Shown here: positions 24,291 to 34,926 of the stretch, piece after piece
Layout: every line of letters begins with the position of its first letter
How positions within the stretch are numbered: position 1 is the first letter of the stretch
The notes under the pieces: generated by a model
The model's database searches: none
The model's input: the letters and a program-made list of their open reading frames with translations, nothing else
Told to the model about the DNA's origin: nothing
Position numbers and translations under genes: made by a program
Origin: Actinomortierella ambigua
Taxonomy: Eukaryota > Mortierellomycota > Mortierellomycetes > Mortierellales > Mortierellaceae
DNA length: 64,000 nucleotides
Assembly (NCBI GenBank): GCA_016098155.1
Contig: JAAAJB010000034.1
Location: 45,856 to 109,855 of the forward strand
Reading direction: 5' to 3'

Positions 24291-25202
24291 ATGCTAAGAA
24301 CCGCTCTTTCACCCTCGTCTTCCGTCCTCCGGGATCATGCTATGAAGCAAATCGGCTCTGCCTTGGCATGGACACAATCGAGCGGACTGCACACGTCGCG
24401 TTTGAACCCAACAGTTCGTCGGATGGCCCTTCCTGGATCTGGTATGTCGATCAAAACCTCTCGCCTGTCAGCCAGCCACGTTCCTCGATCGGCCAAGATT
24501 GTCGTTCCAGCGACTACGTCTCTTGTCACAAGACACAGCCACAGTTCGACCGCACATGCCACAGCAACAGCAGTACCGGCAGCAGTACCGGGCGATGATC
24601 AAAAGGAGACAGAGGCAAAGTCGCCAAAGAAGTCTTGCTGCCCTTCAACAAAAAATACATCTGTCAACACCACCAGCACTAGCACTAGCACCAGCAGTAC
24701 CTCCTCCTCTTGCCACACCACCAAGGCGGCCAAGCCACCAACGACATCGCTCGCGTTCTGGTCCGATCTGTCGAGTTGGCACGTAGCGTCGGTGAACACG
24801 TTCCGGTGTCTGGTCGGGTGCACGGCAGGCGATTTCGGGATGCTGTTCTATCTGCAGTCGCATCACCCGTCGATGGCGCCGACGGTGGCGATGGCGTTTG
24901 CGATGGCGTCCGGTATCACGACCTCGCTGACGCTCGAGACGGTCCTGCTGCGCTACTCGCGCAAGACCAACCTGACCTGGCCACAGGCGTTCCAGACGGC
25001 CATGGGCATGTCCATGATCTCGATGTTGACGATGGAGGCCGTCGAGAACGCGGTCGACTTTCATTTGATGGGTTGGAATAACGTCGACTTTTCCAACCCG
25101 GCCTTTTGGCAGGCCATGGGACTAAGTGCCTTTGCCGGTTGGCTCGCTCCCTTGCCTTGGAATTATTGGAACTTTAAGAAGCGTGGCAAGTCGTGCCATT
25201 AA
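24291..25202 (+). CDS. DUF4396 membrane protein with probable mitochondrial presequence
   Basis: Single exon, 303 residues. Residues 1-75 are rich in Arg, Ser and Ala with almost no acids and look like a mitochondrial targeting sequence. Residues 80-155 are a Ser/Thr linker carrying two cysteine clusters (KKSCCPST and SSCHTTK). Residues 160-300 match the DUF4396 family as I know it from bacteria: VNTFRCLVGCTAGDFGMLFY, then hydrophobic helices, the motif TMEAVENAVDF, and a final helix with PLPWNYWNFKKRGK. Three or four membrane helices are predictable. The biochemical function of the family is not established to my knowledge. Intronless structure and GC-rich codons across 24770-25150, unlike its intron-rich neighbours, are compatible with old bacterial transfer but do not prove it. 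Confidence 0.82.
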   Translation: MLRTALSPSSSVLRDHAMKQIGSALAWTQSSGLHTSRLNPTVRRMALPGSGMSIKTSRLSASHVPRSAKIVVPATTSLVTRHSHSSTAHATATAVPAAVPGDDQKETEAKSPKKSCCPSTKNTSVNTTSTSTSTSSTSSSCHTTKAAKPPTTSLAFWSDLSSWHVASVNTFRCLVGCTAGDFGMLFYLQSHHPSMAPTVAMAFAMASGITTSLTLETVLLRYSRKTNLTWPQAFQTAMGMSMISMLTMEAVENAVDFHLMGWNNVDFSNPAFWQAMGLSAFAGWLAPLPWNYWNFKKRGKSCH

Positions 25203-25431
25203 AGACAGCAGACGCAAACAAACGGCATTTCGATAGCATTTTTTTTTTTCATCCAGATATAAAGCAACACTCACACAACTTCAAATGACATTCGACGATT
25301 ATTGTTTTCATATCTTTCTTTTTTTTTTTTTTTTCTGGAAATGTGCGCGAGAGGTTGAATAAAAAAAAAACAATGCAAGGGGTAGTGGTAGAAGTGGAGC
25401 GGCGTGTATGGGAAAGATTAGAATATCTAGA

Positions 25432-28400
25432 TTATTTGCTTACATCGGCTGGGATAAGAGCCATCAGTTGACGCCAATGCACGGTGGTTGCGGCGGCCGT
25501 GGTAGCCGCATCGGCGAAGCCATCGCCGTCGCTCGTTGCCAGACTTGACCCCGCCGTGGCCATAACCTCCTGCCACCTTCCCGACTTTGCCCGCTTTGAC
25601 TGCTGCTCCGCAGCTGCCTTCCTTTGATGGTAGGCGACCGAACGTTGATACGCTCGTTGCAATGGTCCAACGCCAATACCTGTTGCGGCCGTGAGAACTG
25701 GAAGGAGTCGTAACAGCTCTGCTTGGCCTTGCCCCAGCGTCATAAACCGACCAAACGCGTTACCGACCGTGGCTACTGCGACAGGCCGCTGATGTTGTTG
25801 CTGCTGCTGTAATGACAACTCTGTCATTGCTGTAGTCGCCATAGACGGGACGACCCGTAGACGAAGCATCTCAACAGCCCACTCAAAGTATCGATCCTGC
25901 ACAATGTCAATCGTCCCGGACAGGGCGTCGACGATCCATGCATCCAACGCTCCACCTTGGTTCATCTTGGTCAGCGTCTGCAGAATGACCAACAGTGTCC
26001 GGATCGGGGCCTGACACGCCAACGTCCGCCTCTCGGCCTGTTGAGCACGCCGCAACATGGCCTCGTCCGATTCGTCATCGGTATCATCATCATCGTTGTT
26101 ATTGGCATTGCTGTCGCCACCGTCACGAGCCCCATTCGTCTCATCCATGAGTCCGCCTGCGGTCAATGCTGCTGACAAGGGAGAAGAAGAATCTGCTGCC
26201 CCCGCATCTACACTACCCCGTGGCGGCCCAAAGCCGTCCTCGGGGGCCGGTCCCAAGAACGTCATGCCGGCACCATAACCCGACGTCGTCCGCTTGCGCT
26301 GGAACATGATCAGCGTCGCGTAAAAGGGACTGACTCGCCGATTGTACAGATTGCGCATCCGCCGCTTCTTGGTCGTGGTCGTCATTGCTACAACTGACCC
26401 ACCTGCTTTGGAGCGCGACGCTGCCGGCGGCATCATGGGAGAGGTGGATGACAGGCCATGAGCATTCGGGCCTTTGGCGATCGTCGACAGAGTATCTTCC
26501 GTCGAGGCTGTTGGGCTCAAGACAAACCCTTCCTCCTGGGCCAGCTGTCGTAAATCGTACACAGAATAGAACGGCACTGAGATTGGCGGCGATGATGGTG
26601 CTGAAGGCAATGAGGCCCTCGTCGAAACAGATGGTGAGAGCCAGCAAGAGGAGGAGGAGGAGGAGAAGGAGGAGAATCTTGCTTCCAACACTGTCTGTGC
26701 ATCCAAGACCTGCTTCCAATCCAGCGGTTGTTCCCGCATGGGCTCCGCCCACTTGAGTGAGCCAGGCTCCATGTACCCCGGCTGCTCCTCCGACTTGATG
26801 ACCATGCTGACCAAGGCCCCAATGACCGTCTCGACAATCCATTCCGTTCCGAAGCGGCGGACGCCACTGCCAGTGCTATTGCCACTCCTGCCCCCGCCAA
26901 AGCCACCACCCTCCGACGGACCATCCGGCACAAAGTAGTACCGACTGTCCTTGAGCGACATCTTGATGCCCTCGATGGTCTCGTTCTGCGCCGAGTCTTC
27001 CAAGGCCATCAGCTCCACCAGCACCTGATCCAGCAAAAACTTTTGATCGCTCGGATACACGGCCTTGATCAGCCCCGTCAGGTGCTCCGAAAACGTCGGC
27101 CCGTCCATATGCGCCAACAACCCCATCCACCGCTGCACTTCCAGCTGCACATGCGTCTGGTGACGCGCCTGCATCTGCGGCACATGGCTCAGCCCCAGAA
27201 CGGGCGCCCACAGCGGATTCGACACCTTGGCCTGCTGAACATTCTGCATGTTGGACAGACTCGACCCTGTGCTGCCCACCACTCCCGTGCCACCAATGCC
27301 GCCGACACCCGCTCCGGCTCCAACGCCGCCTGCCCTACCGGCCATGATCTGAGCCACAAGATCGCCACTGGACACGAGCTGCAGTGGTGGCAATGGTGGT
27401 TGGGCTAGCAATGACGACTGTTTGGATCCGGACATCGCTCCCTTGCCACTCAAGGCTGAGCTCGCATGGTCGTGGCCCGTCGCACTGTTCAGTGATGAGG
27501 CATCAGAAGGGTTTGTGTTCGTCGTTTTGGTCTTTTTGAAATAAACCGCTTCCGACTTGCTGGTGGCCTTGTTGCCTTTGCTGCCTGCCCCCGTTCCCGC
27601 CGTTGCTGCTGCCGCTGCTGTTGCTGCTGCCGATCCTGCCCCTGCGTTGGTGGTGGTGTTGGCAGCGATGATCGTAGAGGTGATGGTGGTAGTGGTCAGG
27701 GCGGTGGCAACGTCACTTCCGCCAGCCATCAGTGCAGTCCGTTTGACGCCCCTCGCCTCTGCAGCCGCCTTCTTGGACCGCACCTTGACATCAGCCGTCC
27801 ACTCGGCCTGGAAGAGCGCCGTCAGCTTGGGCACGCTGCGACCATGGCCCTCGTCCACAAAGTCGCTCCACGCCCAGTACATGGCTGTCATAGTCTCTGT
27901 CAGAGCAGCGAACGAAAACTCGTCTTGCGAGGAGCGAGCAGCACCCTTTGGAGGGTCGGTCCTGGAAAGGTCTGCCATCTCGGTATCCTCGCCCTCTTCA
28001 AGTGTGTCGCTCGACGGATGTGGTGGCTGTTGAGTACCACTGCTGGATCTCGGCCCCGCTGCTGTGGACAATGATGATGATGTTGTTTTTGTTGGTATTG
28101 TTGGTGATTTTGTGCTTGTTGCCTGTGCCCGCTGGTCAAGAACATAGAACTTGGATGCAATCATAGTCTGAAAGAGCGATTGAATGGCCTTGGTACTCGC
28201 CTCTACCTGTGTCTGCAGCCCATAATCCAAAGCCTCGGCCATCATCTTTGGGAAAACTGGAAAAGGTCGAGCGGCGTTACTCCATCGGAACCAGGCCACA
28301 CATCCAGCCACCAATATCTCGGGACAATAGGATCGCAAAAGAACGTGCAATGGCCATGCGTTGCTCACTCGGCTGCTGCAATGATTGTTGCTGTGGTTGT

Positions 28401-30493
28401 TGTCGTTTTTGTTGTTGTTGTTGTTTGTGCAAGAGTCTTTAGACCCGTCATCATTGAGTTGTTGGCTGTGTCGTGCACTGAGAAGCTCAAACAAGGTCCA
28501 AAGCAGAGGCATGTCCTCGCCACTGCCACCTACACGACGAACTTTTTGATCCTCCAGCCTCATCTTCTGCCGATAAATCCAATCGAGCAACTTGAGCGGA
28601 CCCTCGACGCCTCGAAGCGAAGATGCTGTCTTGGAATACCTTCCGAACCCTGCATTATGGCAATCGACACCGAGACGGACCCATGTTGATTTTTGGACCG
28701 ATCCGAAAATTCGCACGATCGATGAGGAAGTCGGGCGCAAAAGGTCCGCCGTTGTGACCAGCTGTTTGAGTGCCTTGCAAACAGTCCATCGGAGAGACTC
28801 GAGTACCTTGTCTCCATCTTTGGCCTGCTGAGAGAAGGATAGGTACACATTGAGCATCGTGTCCAGGCAACTGGTATCTCCGAGGTGCAGCCTCTGCTCG
28901 ATAAAACTGCTAGTGAGACAAGTCGAGCTGCTGGATCCATCGGTGTCCACGAGCAACAGCCCCGTAATAATGTAAATAGATGAGTATGGTGAATCCCGTA
29001 AAAGCTTGCGAGCGCCATAGGTGCTGGAGGAATGAGAGACTGTGTTGATCAGAATCTGTCGGAGGACGGTGGTACCATACCACCCGTGGTCCGCCAGCAA
29101 CGACGGAGTTGGGTATCTCGTTTTGTCCTTGGGCGGCGGTGGTAACGGATTGGCAGTTTGATGTATGATGTAAGAAAGGGAATTATCCAGAGCGGCATGG
29201 TCGAGTTGATCGAGTTGGTATTGCATTCGGATCCGGCTAGCGACGCCTCTACGAAAGGATAATCCCGACGCAGAGTGATCTGCCCCGGGGCCCCGCAATG
29301 AGGACAGTCTTTCGTCATACAGCACAAACATCGCCATCATATGGCTGCGGCTGCGGCTGCCATGAATCGTCACTGCCTCGCGAACAATTTGCTGCTCCAG
29401 CTGGCGACAAGAGTCCTCCGTCGTACTAGGTGTAAATGGAGGTCGGTGTGGAAAGTCTCGAAGAACGGATGCCATTTCATGACTCAAGAAGGCATGCACG
29501 GCTACTACAGCTGCCGGACTGGAACCTAGCATACATACACAAGAGGGGGGATGCGGTCAGCTTGATGATATTGCGAAATGACGCTTACTACCCATCTTGT
29601 CTTCACTGCCCTTCGCTCATACCTTTCGTGCCAAGATAGTCCACTGTTGCACCTGGAGCAAGAGACAGGTTCCTGAGAAAGTCCCATACATCGCTTGATA
29701 CCACCAGGCGGAGAAACTTTTCGTATGCAATCAACTGTGCTGGGCACGTAGAACCGGGTGATGCCATCGTCTCTTGGAGTAGGAAGGGAGCCTCTGTGAA
29801 TTTGAAACGAACAAAACACTCGCCCAGTAATGTCGACGCGACACCAATCGCAAGCAGGCGAACAGGCTCGGGGATGCTCGTGTCCGACGCATAGGCCGCC
29901 ATCTGACCGAGAACGCTTGCCACCAATGACCCCAGCTCTTCCTCTTCGTCGTCTGTGTTGACTTTTGTGTAGGCGGCGACCAACAAGGTGGCGAGGGTGA
30001 CCAGCATGCTGTCCAGAATATCCCATGTCTCCTCCGAAACGGCCATTTCTCCGCCCGTCGATGATGAGGCAATCCAGGCAGTGATAACATCGACCAGTGA
30101 GATGATGGTCGAAAATCCCATGCTTGCACGGGAAGATCGGATCCAGCGGAGCACACTCTCCAACGCGACTCGGACAGGCTTTTGTCGATAGTCTGCCTTC
30201 TCATTGGTCACTGATGTTTCTTGCAAAAGAGACGACACGATCCATGCACGCTCCTTGTCCTGCTCGTTTTCGGAGAGGACGGCGGCGGTGGTGGTGGTGG
30301 TGGACACGTCAACAACAGAACTCTTGATGCTGCCAACGACGGTGACAAGTGAGACGGCAGCATTGTTTGGGTCTGGCTGTCGGGATGGGCAGAGGGGAGC
30401 TAGTTCCTGGGTGATCCCGAGGAAGATGCGGACACGAGCAATCGCTTCTACGAATGGTTGAGCACTCTGTTGGTGGACCATCGAGAGCGTCAT
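25432..30493 (-). CDS. Large protein of unknown function (1654 aa), helical with low-complexity inserts
   Basis: Exons 30493-29623 and 29525-25432 are joined in frame by a 97-nt intron (donor GTATGA, acceptor GCTAG). I do not recognise the family. The first 600 residues look like stacked amphipathic helices, with runs such as FSTIISLVDVITAWIASS and LLWTLFELLSARHSQ. Inserts include an Asn-rich stretch near 28390-28440, an Ala/Gly/Thr block near 27590-27700 and an acidic block near 26050-26110. The segment KFLLDQVLVELMALED precedes a basic region with KKRRMRNLYNRRVSPFYATL. A large Mediator subunit (tail or kinase module) is one possibility on size and style only. A TATTAG acceptor-like site lies just upstream of the start and a sequence gap about 100 bp further, so N-terminal exons may be missing. 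Confidence 0.75.
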
Positions 30494-31336
30494 GATAGGA
30501 AGATGATCCCCACTAATACTTGTGATCGGGGGGATCGTTGAACTGATAAAACCCAGAGGGAGAAAAGAAAAAAAAAAGCAGAAGGGGTGGGGGCTNNNNN
30601 NNNNNGGGACAAAGCCGAGGGAAAAAACAGAAAAAAAAGGGCCGGGGGGGGGGGGGGATGTATCTTCCTCTACACACTCCCACTCTCACACTACGCTCAC
30701 ACGCGTGCACACCCTATTTCTTCTCTCTTCTGTAATAGTTTGGGGGGGAGGGAGGATGCAAGCAGCAAATGTCAGGGCAACAATGCTCAATGACTTTGCT
30801 AGTGCGGGGATGCGATGAGGAGAGTGAGGCAGGCTAGGGAAATGTGCAGTTGCACAATTGGGCATTGCAAGGGAAGGGGCCATTTCCTTTTTCTGTGCAG
30901 TGCAGCGCCAAAGCCACAAATGTCCCCTCTGCTGATTGACTGATTGACCCCCTTTAGACTCGAAGGTAGACATTCTGCCTGGATACACACCGGTTCTCTT
31001 CTACTGTCTTCAGACGGTTCACGAACAAATGCACTCCTCGAGAAGAGGAGTGGACATGATCCACGGATACCACCCCGCCAACGGGCAATATCCCCTGTGA
31101 GGACATGTGCTATGGGAAGGGTGGGGTGGGGGGGAGAACCTGGTAAAGGAAAGGGGGAGGGGGAGGGCAGCAGAACCTTCTTTTCCTGACACACACGCTG
31201 TGCGCTGAGAGAGTGGTTGGGCGTCACAAGGACACTCCTCTCCCATTCACAGGCACATTTGTTGCATTGTCTCTTTCTCCTTTCCCACCTTCCCCCCTTC
31301 AGCATCACATTCTTCTTCATTCACTCATTCTACAGA
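30494..31336. other. Intergenic region with assembly gap
   Basis: Lies between the large minus-strand gene and VPS55. Purine and G-rich runs surround the gap, including 13 Gs near 30645-30657. 31250-31335 is pyrimidine-rich before the VPS55 start candidate. No gene is seen. Confidence 0.5.
30596..30605. other. Assembly gap (10 N)
   Basis: Ten Ns, flanked by an A-rich run on the left and A/G homopolymers on the right. Ten may be a placeholder, so the true gap length is unknown. Confidence 0.99.
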
Positions 31337-32497
31337 ATGTCAGGACTAAAAGGTACTCTCCACTTACACGCGCAGGAAGGAGAAGAACACGTGGAGGACA
31401 GTTTGGAGTTTTGCCTGCCTCCCACAAGAGTGCTCTTGGCAGCAGAGGGCAGGACCATAACGTTACGTGGTGCTCTATGCCATGCATACACGCGCCAGCA
31501 CAACAGTCCTCTCCCCTACCTCCTCACCAGTCCAACGGCTAGACCACCGACACGATGTGCCCGTCTTGTTGGCACGTTCAGCAGCGCAGCCTCTTGCCCT
31601 GCAGTCGGAAGCCTCATTGACAACAATGGAGACCTACCGCCTATCTTTCCTCCCTCCAGCTAAATATCGTAATGTCCACCAACGCTCTAATACGTTGTTT
31701 TTTTTGCTACCTTCTAGTGTATGTTTGCTTAGCAGATAATGTCTTGAGAGAGATGATGGACGACAGCTTACAATGGCCCGCCCGCGGCCGGGACACCAGC
31801 AGGATCCGACTATAGACCCAGGCTTGGCAAGGGAGCAGACATGCATGCTAACATATACTGGGAAACTGTTGATTTGTCAGTGTGATAGGCCTCTCGTTCG
31901 TGCTTGCGCTCGGATTCCTCCTAGTCATTCTGTCATGTGCACTGTGGTCGTAAGTCCCAGCATGATGTTTTGATGCTGAATGCTGTTAGGTTATGGAAAA
32001 AAAAAAGACTTGCACAGAAGATCAAAGACCTTTGACACCTTATTTTCTCTCTCTACGCTATGACATAATTAGCAATTGGTGGCCACTCGCTGTTGGTATG
32101 TGTTGTTAACGCTCAAAGCAAACGTCTCATAGACCCTGTTTTTTATCACAAAAGGTGAAAGAGTCACCTCAAATCACTCAAAATGGCTCTCCATCCTATC
32201 CTCCGCTCATTCTCATTATTAGTGGCAACATTTATTCTGGCACCATTACCAAACGCGATCTTTGGTCGCTGTGCAGGACAAGACGATCTCATGTCGGACT
32301 ACCACTCGGGCTTTGCTGACGCAGGCTACTTCTTAACAGGACTGATGATTACGACAGGCGTTTGCTTACCGATCGTCCTGGCCCATGCAGGCGTCATCTA
32401 CCCTGCCGCCATGTTTATGAGCGTCGCAGGAGGTGTCTTGATCTATGGCACCATTGTTTCCTACGGGCGAGCCTTCCAGGTCGAAGAGGACTTTTAG
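31337..32497 (+). CDS. VPS55: Vacuolar protein sorting protein 55 (Vps55/LEPROT family)
   Basis: Four-helix endosomal membrane protein that works with Vps68 in late-endosome-to-vacuole traffic. Exons 31881-31949, 32073-32095 (only 23 nt) and 32223-32497 keep frame. They encode VIGLSFVLALGFLLVILSCA, then NWWPLAV, then FILAPLPNAIFGRC, FADAGYFLTG, CLPIVLAHA and SVAGGVLIYGTIVSYG, all typical of the family. A branch-point-like TGCTAAC lies 30 nt upstream of the 31880 acceptor. The first exon is probably 31337-31352 (MSGLK, as in MAGVK of animal LEPROT), but it leaves a one-base phase mismatch with 31881. Either a base is missing in its A-run, another microexon exists, or the alternative acceptor at 31888 is used; that one keeps frame but drops three residues. 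Confidence 0.88.
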
Positions 32498-32794
32498 ATC
32501 CCACACTCACTCACACTCACCCACCAGGCAGAACAAATACGACTGAGCCTCCCTCTTTATGGTACATCTTCGCTAGCCATCCCTCTACGATAACTACCGG
32601 CAGATGAAGACACACACACACACACAAAAAAAACAGTAAAAATGAAAATACCCCAATAGCTTTACTACTACTACTGCTGTAGTCGTCTGTATCCAACCCC
32701 CCTCCCTGGCCTCAATTCTATTGTTTTCATCCCATTCTTTACGCCTTATTGCTCAGCAAAATACTTTTTTTTTTGTTGGGACCTTCTACGACGA
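32498..32794. other. Convergent 3' ends of VPS55 and HSDL2-like gene
   Basis: 297 bp between two stop codons. It holds an ACAC run near 32610-32626, A-rich sequence after it and CTACTACTACTG near 32667. It serves as 3' UTR/terminator for both genes; nothing else is seen. Confidence 0.5.
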
Positions 32795-34635
32795 TTAGTG
32801 CCAGCCTTGCTTGTCGCGGAGCTCGTTGATCTCCTTGACAAGGCGATCCTCGATGAAAAAGTCTGGGGTAAATTTGCGGACGCCAGGCGCGTACTGGTCC
32901 ATGTTGGTATGGCCCTGTTGGCGCAAAAAGAGCTCGTCGATCAAAAAGTTGCCCGTAAACTTGGCGCCGTCCTGCTTGAAGATCTCGTAGGCGGCATCGC
33001 CCATGATCTCGGGCGTGCGCATCGACATCTTGGACGTGTCGCCGACCAGCTTTAGCGCCGCCGTGCCAATCAATGTCAGTGGCCACAGCGCATTCACGCC
33101 CACCTTGTGCTGCTTGAGCTCACCCGACAAGCCCAGCGCCACCATCGACATGTTCATCTTGGACATTGTGTACGCAACATGGTGCTCGAACCAGCGGCGC
33201 TCCATCGACAGCGGAGGAGACAGGTTGAGAATATGCGGGTTCTTCTTGGACTTGATCAGATGAGGGATGGCGTACTTTTTTTTTGTTGTCACAAAGATAG
33301 AAGGGATAGAGTGCTCCAGCATGTGAGAATCGCTTAACTAGTACCTTTTGAGGCGTGCCTTTGCTTTAATATCTTAGCACTTTTAATCCTCTTACCTTTG
33401 ACACCATCCATGTGCCTCGACCGTTGATCGAGTGCATCAAGTCATACTTCTTGACAGGGGTCACCTCGGTACCCGTGAGGCTGATCGCCGAAGCTACGAG
33501 ATAACGTGTAACTATAGAGTTAATGGGCAACGGCCTTTTTTGTTTCTTTCCAAGGCAACCTCTCTCGCATACGCCGTATCATACAAGGCACCCCCCCCCT
33601 ACCATTGTTGACCTGATACAAGAAGAAGAAAAAAAGAAGAGACCAATAAGCATTAGATTTGAGCTCCAGGGAAAGAAAACAACAATTCAAGGATGATGAC
33701 CATTCCGCAATGTGTTACACCAAAGCAACAAGGATAAAAAAGAAGGGCAGCAGCGGTATCACATCATACCAGAACATCGATGCCTCCAAACTTTCGTGCA
33801 GTCTGGTCAATCGCGCTTGCTACTTGATCCTCATCACGAATATCGCACACAATGGGCAATGCTAAAGAGACATTTTTTCACCAAATAAAGTGAGCAAAGA
33901 TGGAAAATAATAGTGTTAAGCGACACTTTAGCCCGACCAGTTTGAATTCTTTCTCCTGTGGACTGATTTTCGCCAGGTTAACATTTGTCATCCTCACTGG
34001 CCCCATCCGTTCTTTCCTGCCTCCCTTCCCCCCTCCCCCATCCCCCTCCCTCCCTCGCTTAGCCGGCTCGGGCAGTGCCTCATGAGACCCCTACCCGAAG
34101 GGCCCTATAGCATACGACTCCGATCAGCTTGGTATTACCTTTGCCACCAGCCTTTTCAATCTCCTCGGCGGCAGTGTAGATGGTTCCTGGAAGCTACCAA
34201 AAAAACCACAGAGGAAAAGGGGGGGTAGGGGTGAGAAAGGAGTAAAAGTGCGAAACTTGCGACAATGCGTCGTTGTTGCTATTGCTGTTGATTTTTTTTT
34301 CTCACGACCGAGAGATACAATGGATCCGTACTGAAGGGTGAGGAGTAGCAGTCTTGGCAGCAATGGCGATATTGGCTCCGTCCTTTGCAGCACGCAGAGC
34401 AATAGCAAGGCCGATACCGCGGCTGGCGCCGGTGATGAAGAGAGTCTTGCCTAAAAACCATATCGGTTTTTTTTTCGGAAAAAGGAACAGAAAGAATGAC
34501 AGTGCGATTAAGGACTATCAAGATCCGACGATAGAAGAAGTGTGCGGTTTTGGAGGCAGTTGCCAGGATATGACTCCACAACAATGTCTGGCATTGCAAG
34601 AACAGCTCCTTGAGCGTGTTACCTCGAAGTGACAT
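32795..34635 (-). CDS. HSDL2-like short-chain dehydrogenase, no SCP2 domain
   Basis: NAD(P)-dependent oxidoreductase of the hydroxysteroid-dehydrogenase-like-2 group, usually peroxisomal or mitochondrial and linked to lipid metabolism. Seven exons in coding order: 34635-34623, 34450-34332, 34193-34139, 33861-33770, 33612-33603, 33493-33396 and 33274-32795. Together they give 288 residues in frame. The model starts MSLRGKTLFITGASRGIG, with the cofactor motif TGASRGIG. It continues AIAAKTATPHPSLPGTI, then GGIDVL, VNNASAISLTGT, ILNLSPPL (catalytic Ser) and YTMSK (catalytic Tyr and Lys), all diagnostic of HSDL2. The fifth exon has only 10 nt and supplies the VNN of the VNNAS motif. The protein stops after RDKQGWH, so the C-terminal SCP2 sterol-carrier domain of animal HSDL2 is absent. 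No PTS1 is seen. Confidence 0.94.
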
Positions 34636-34926
34636 GGCGAGTGGTTCGATGTGTTTGAGAGTGAAAGCAAAAAGTGGAGGTAAGTGAAGAAAGAAACAAG
34701 AAAAACTGTCGGGAATTTAACAGGGGGATGAAAAATAAAACTTTAAAAGCACTCGCATGTGCTAAAGCAAAAAAAAGTTAACGTGTTGGGTATCCACGTC
34801 ACCCGCGCGCGCGCACCACTAACATCAAATAAGAGTCTTTTTACTTCTTCTTCAATAGTCATTGAGCTCCTACTGAGCGTGCTTCCAACAAAGCTAAGTG
34901 ACAACATACACGGAGAGGCAACCTCT

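Noticed and set aside
26213..26842. 209-codon minus frame in the large orphan gene
   Set aside because: Alternative frame within a real coding exon; no independent motif.
31217..31663. 148-codon plus frame overlapping the VPS55 first exon
   Set aside because: Only the MSGLK start has family support; the rest reads through the first VPS55 intron.
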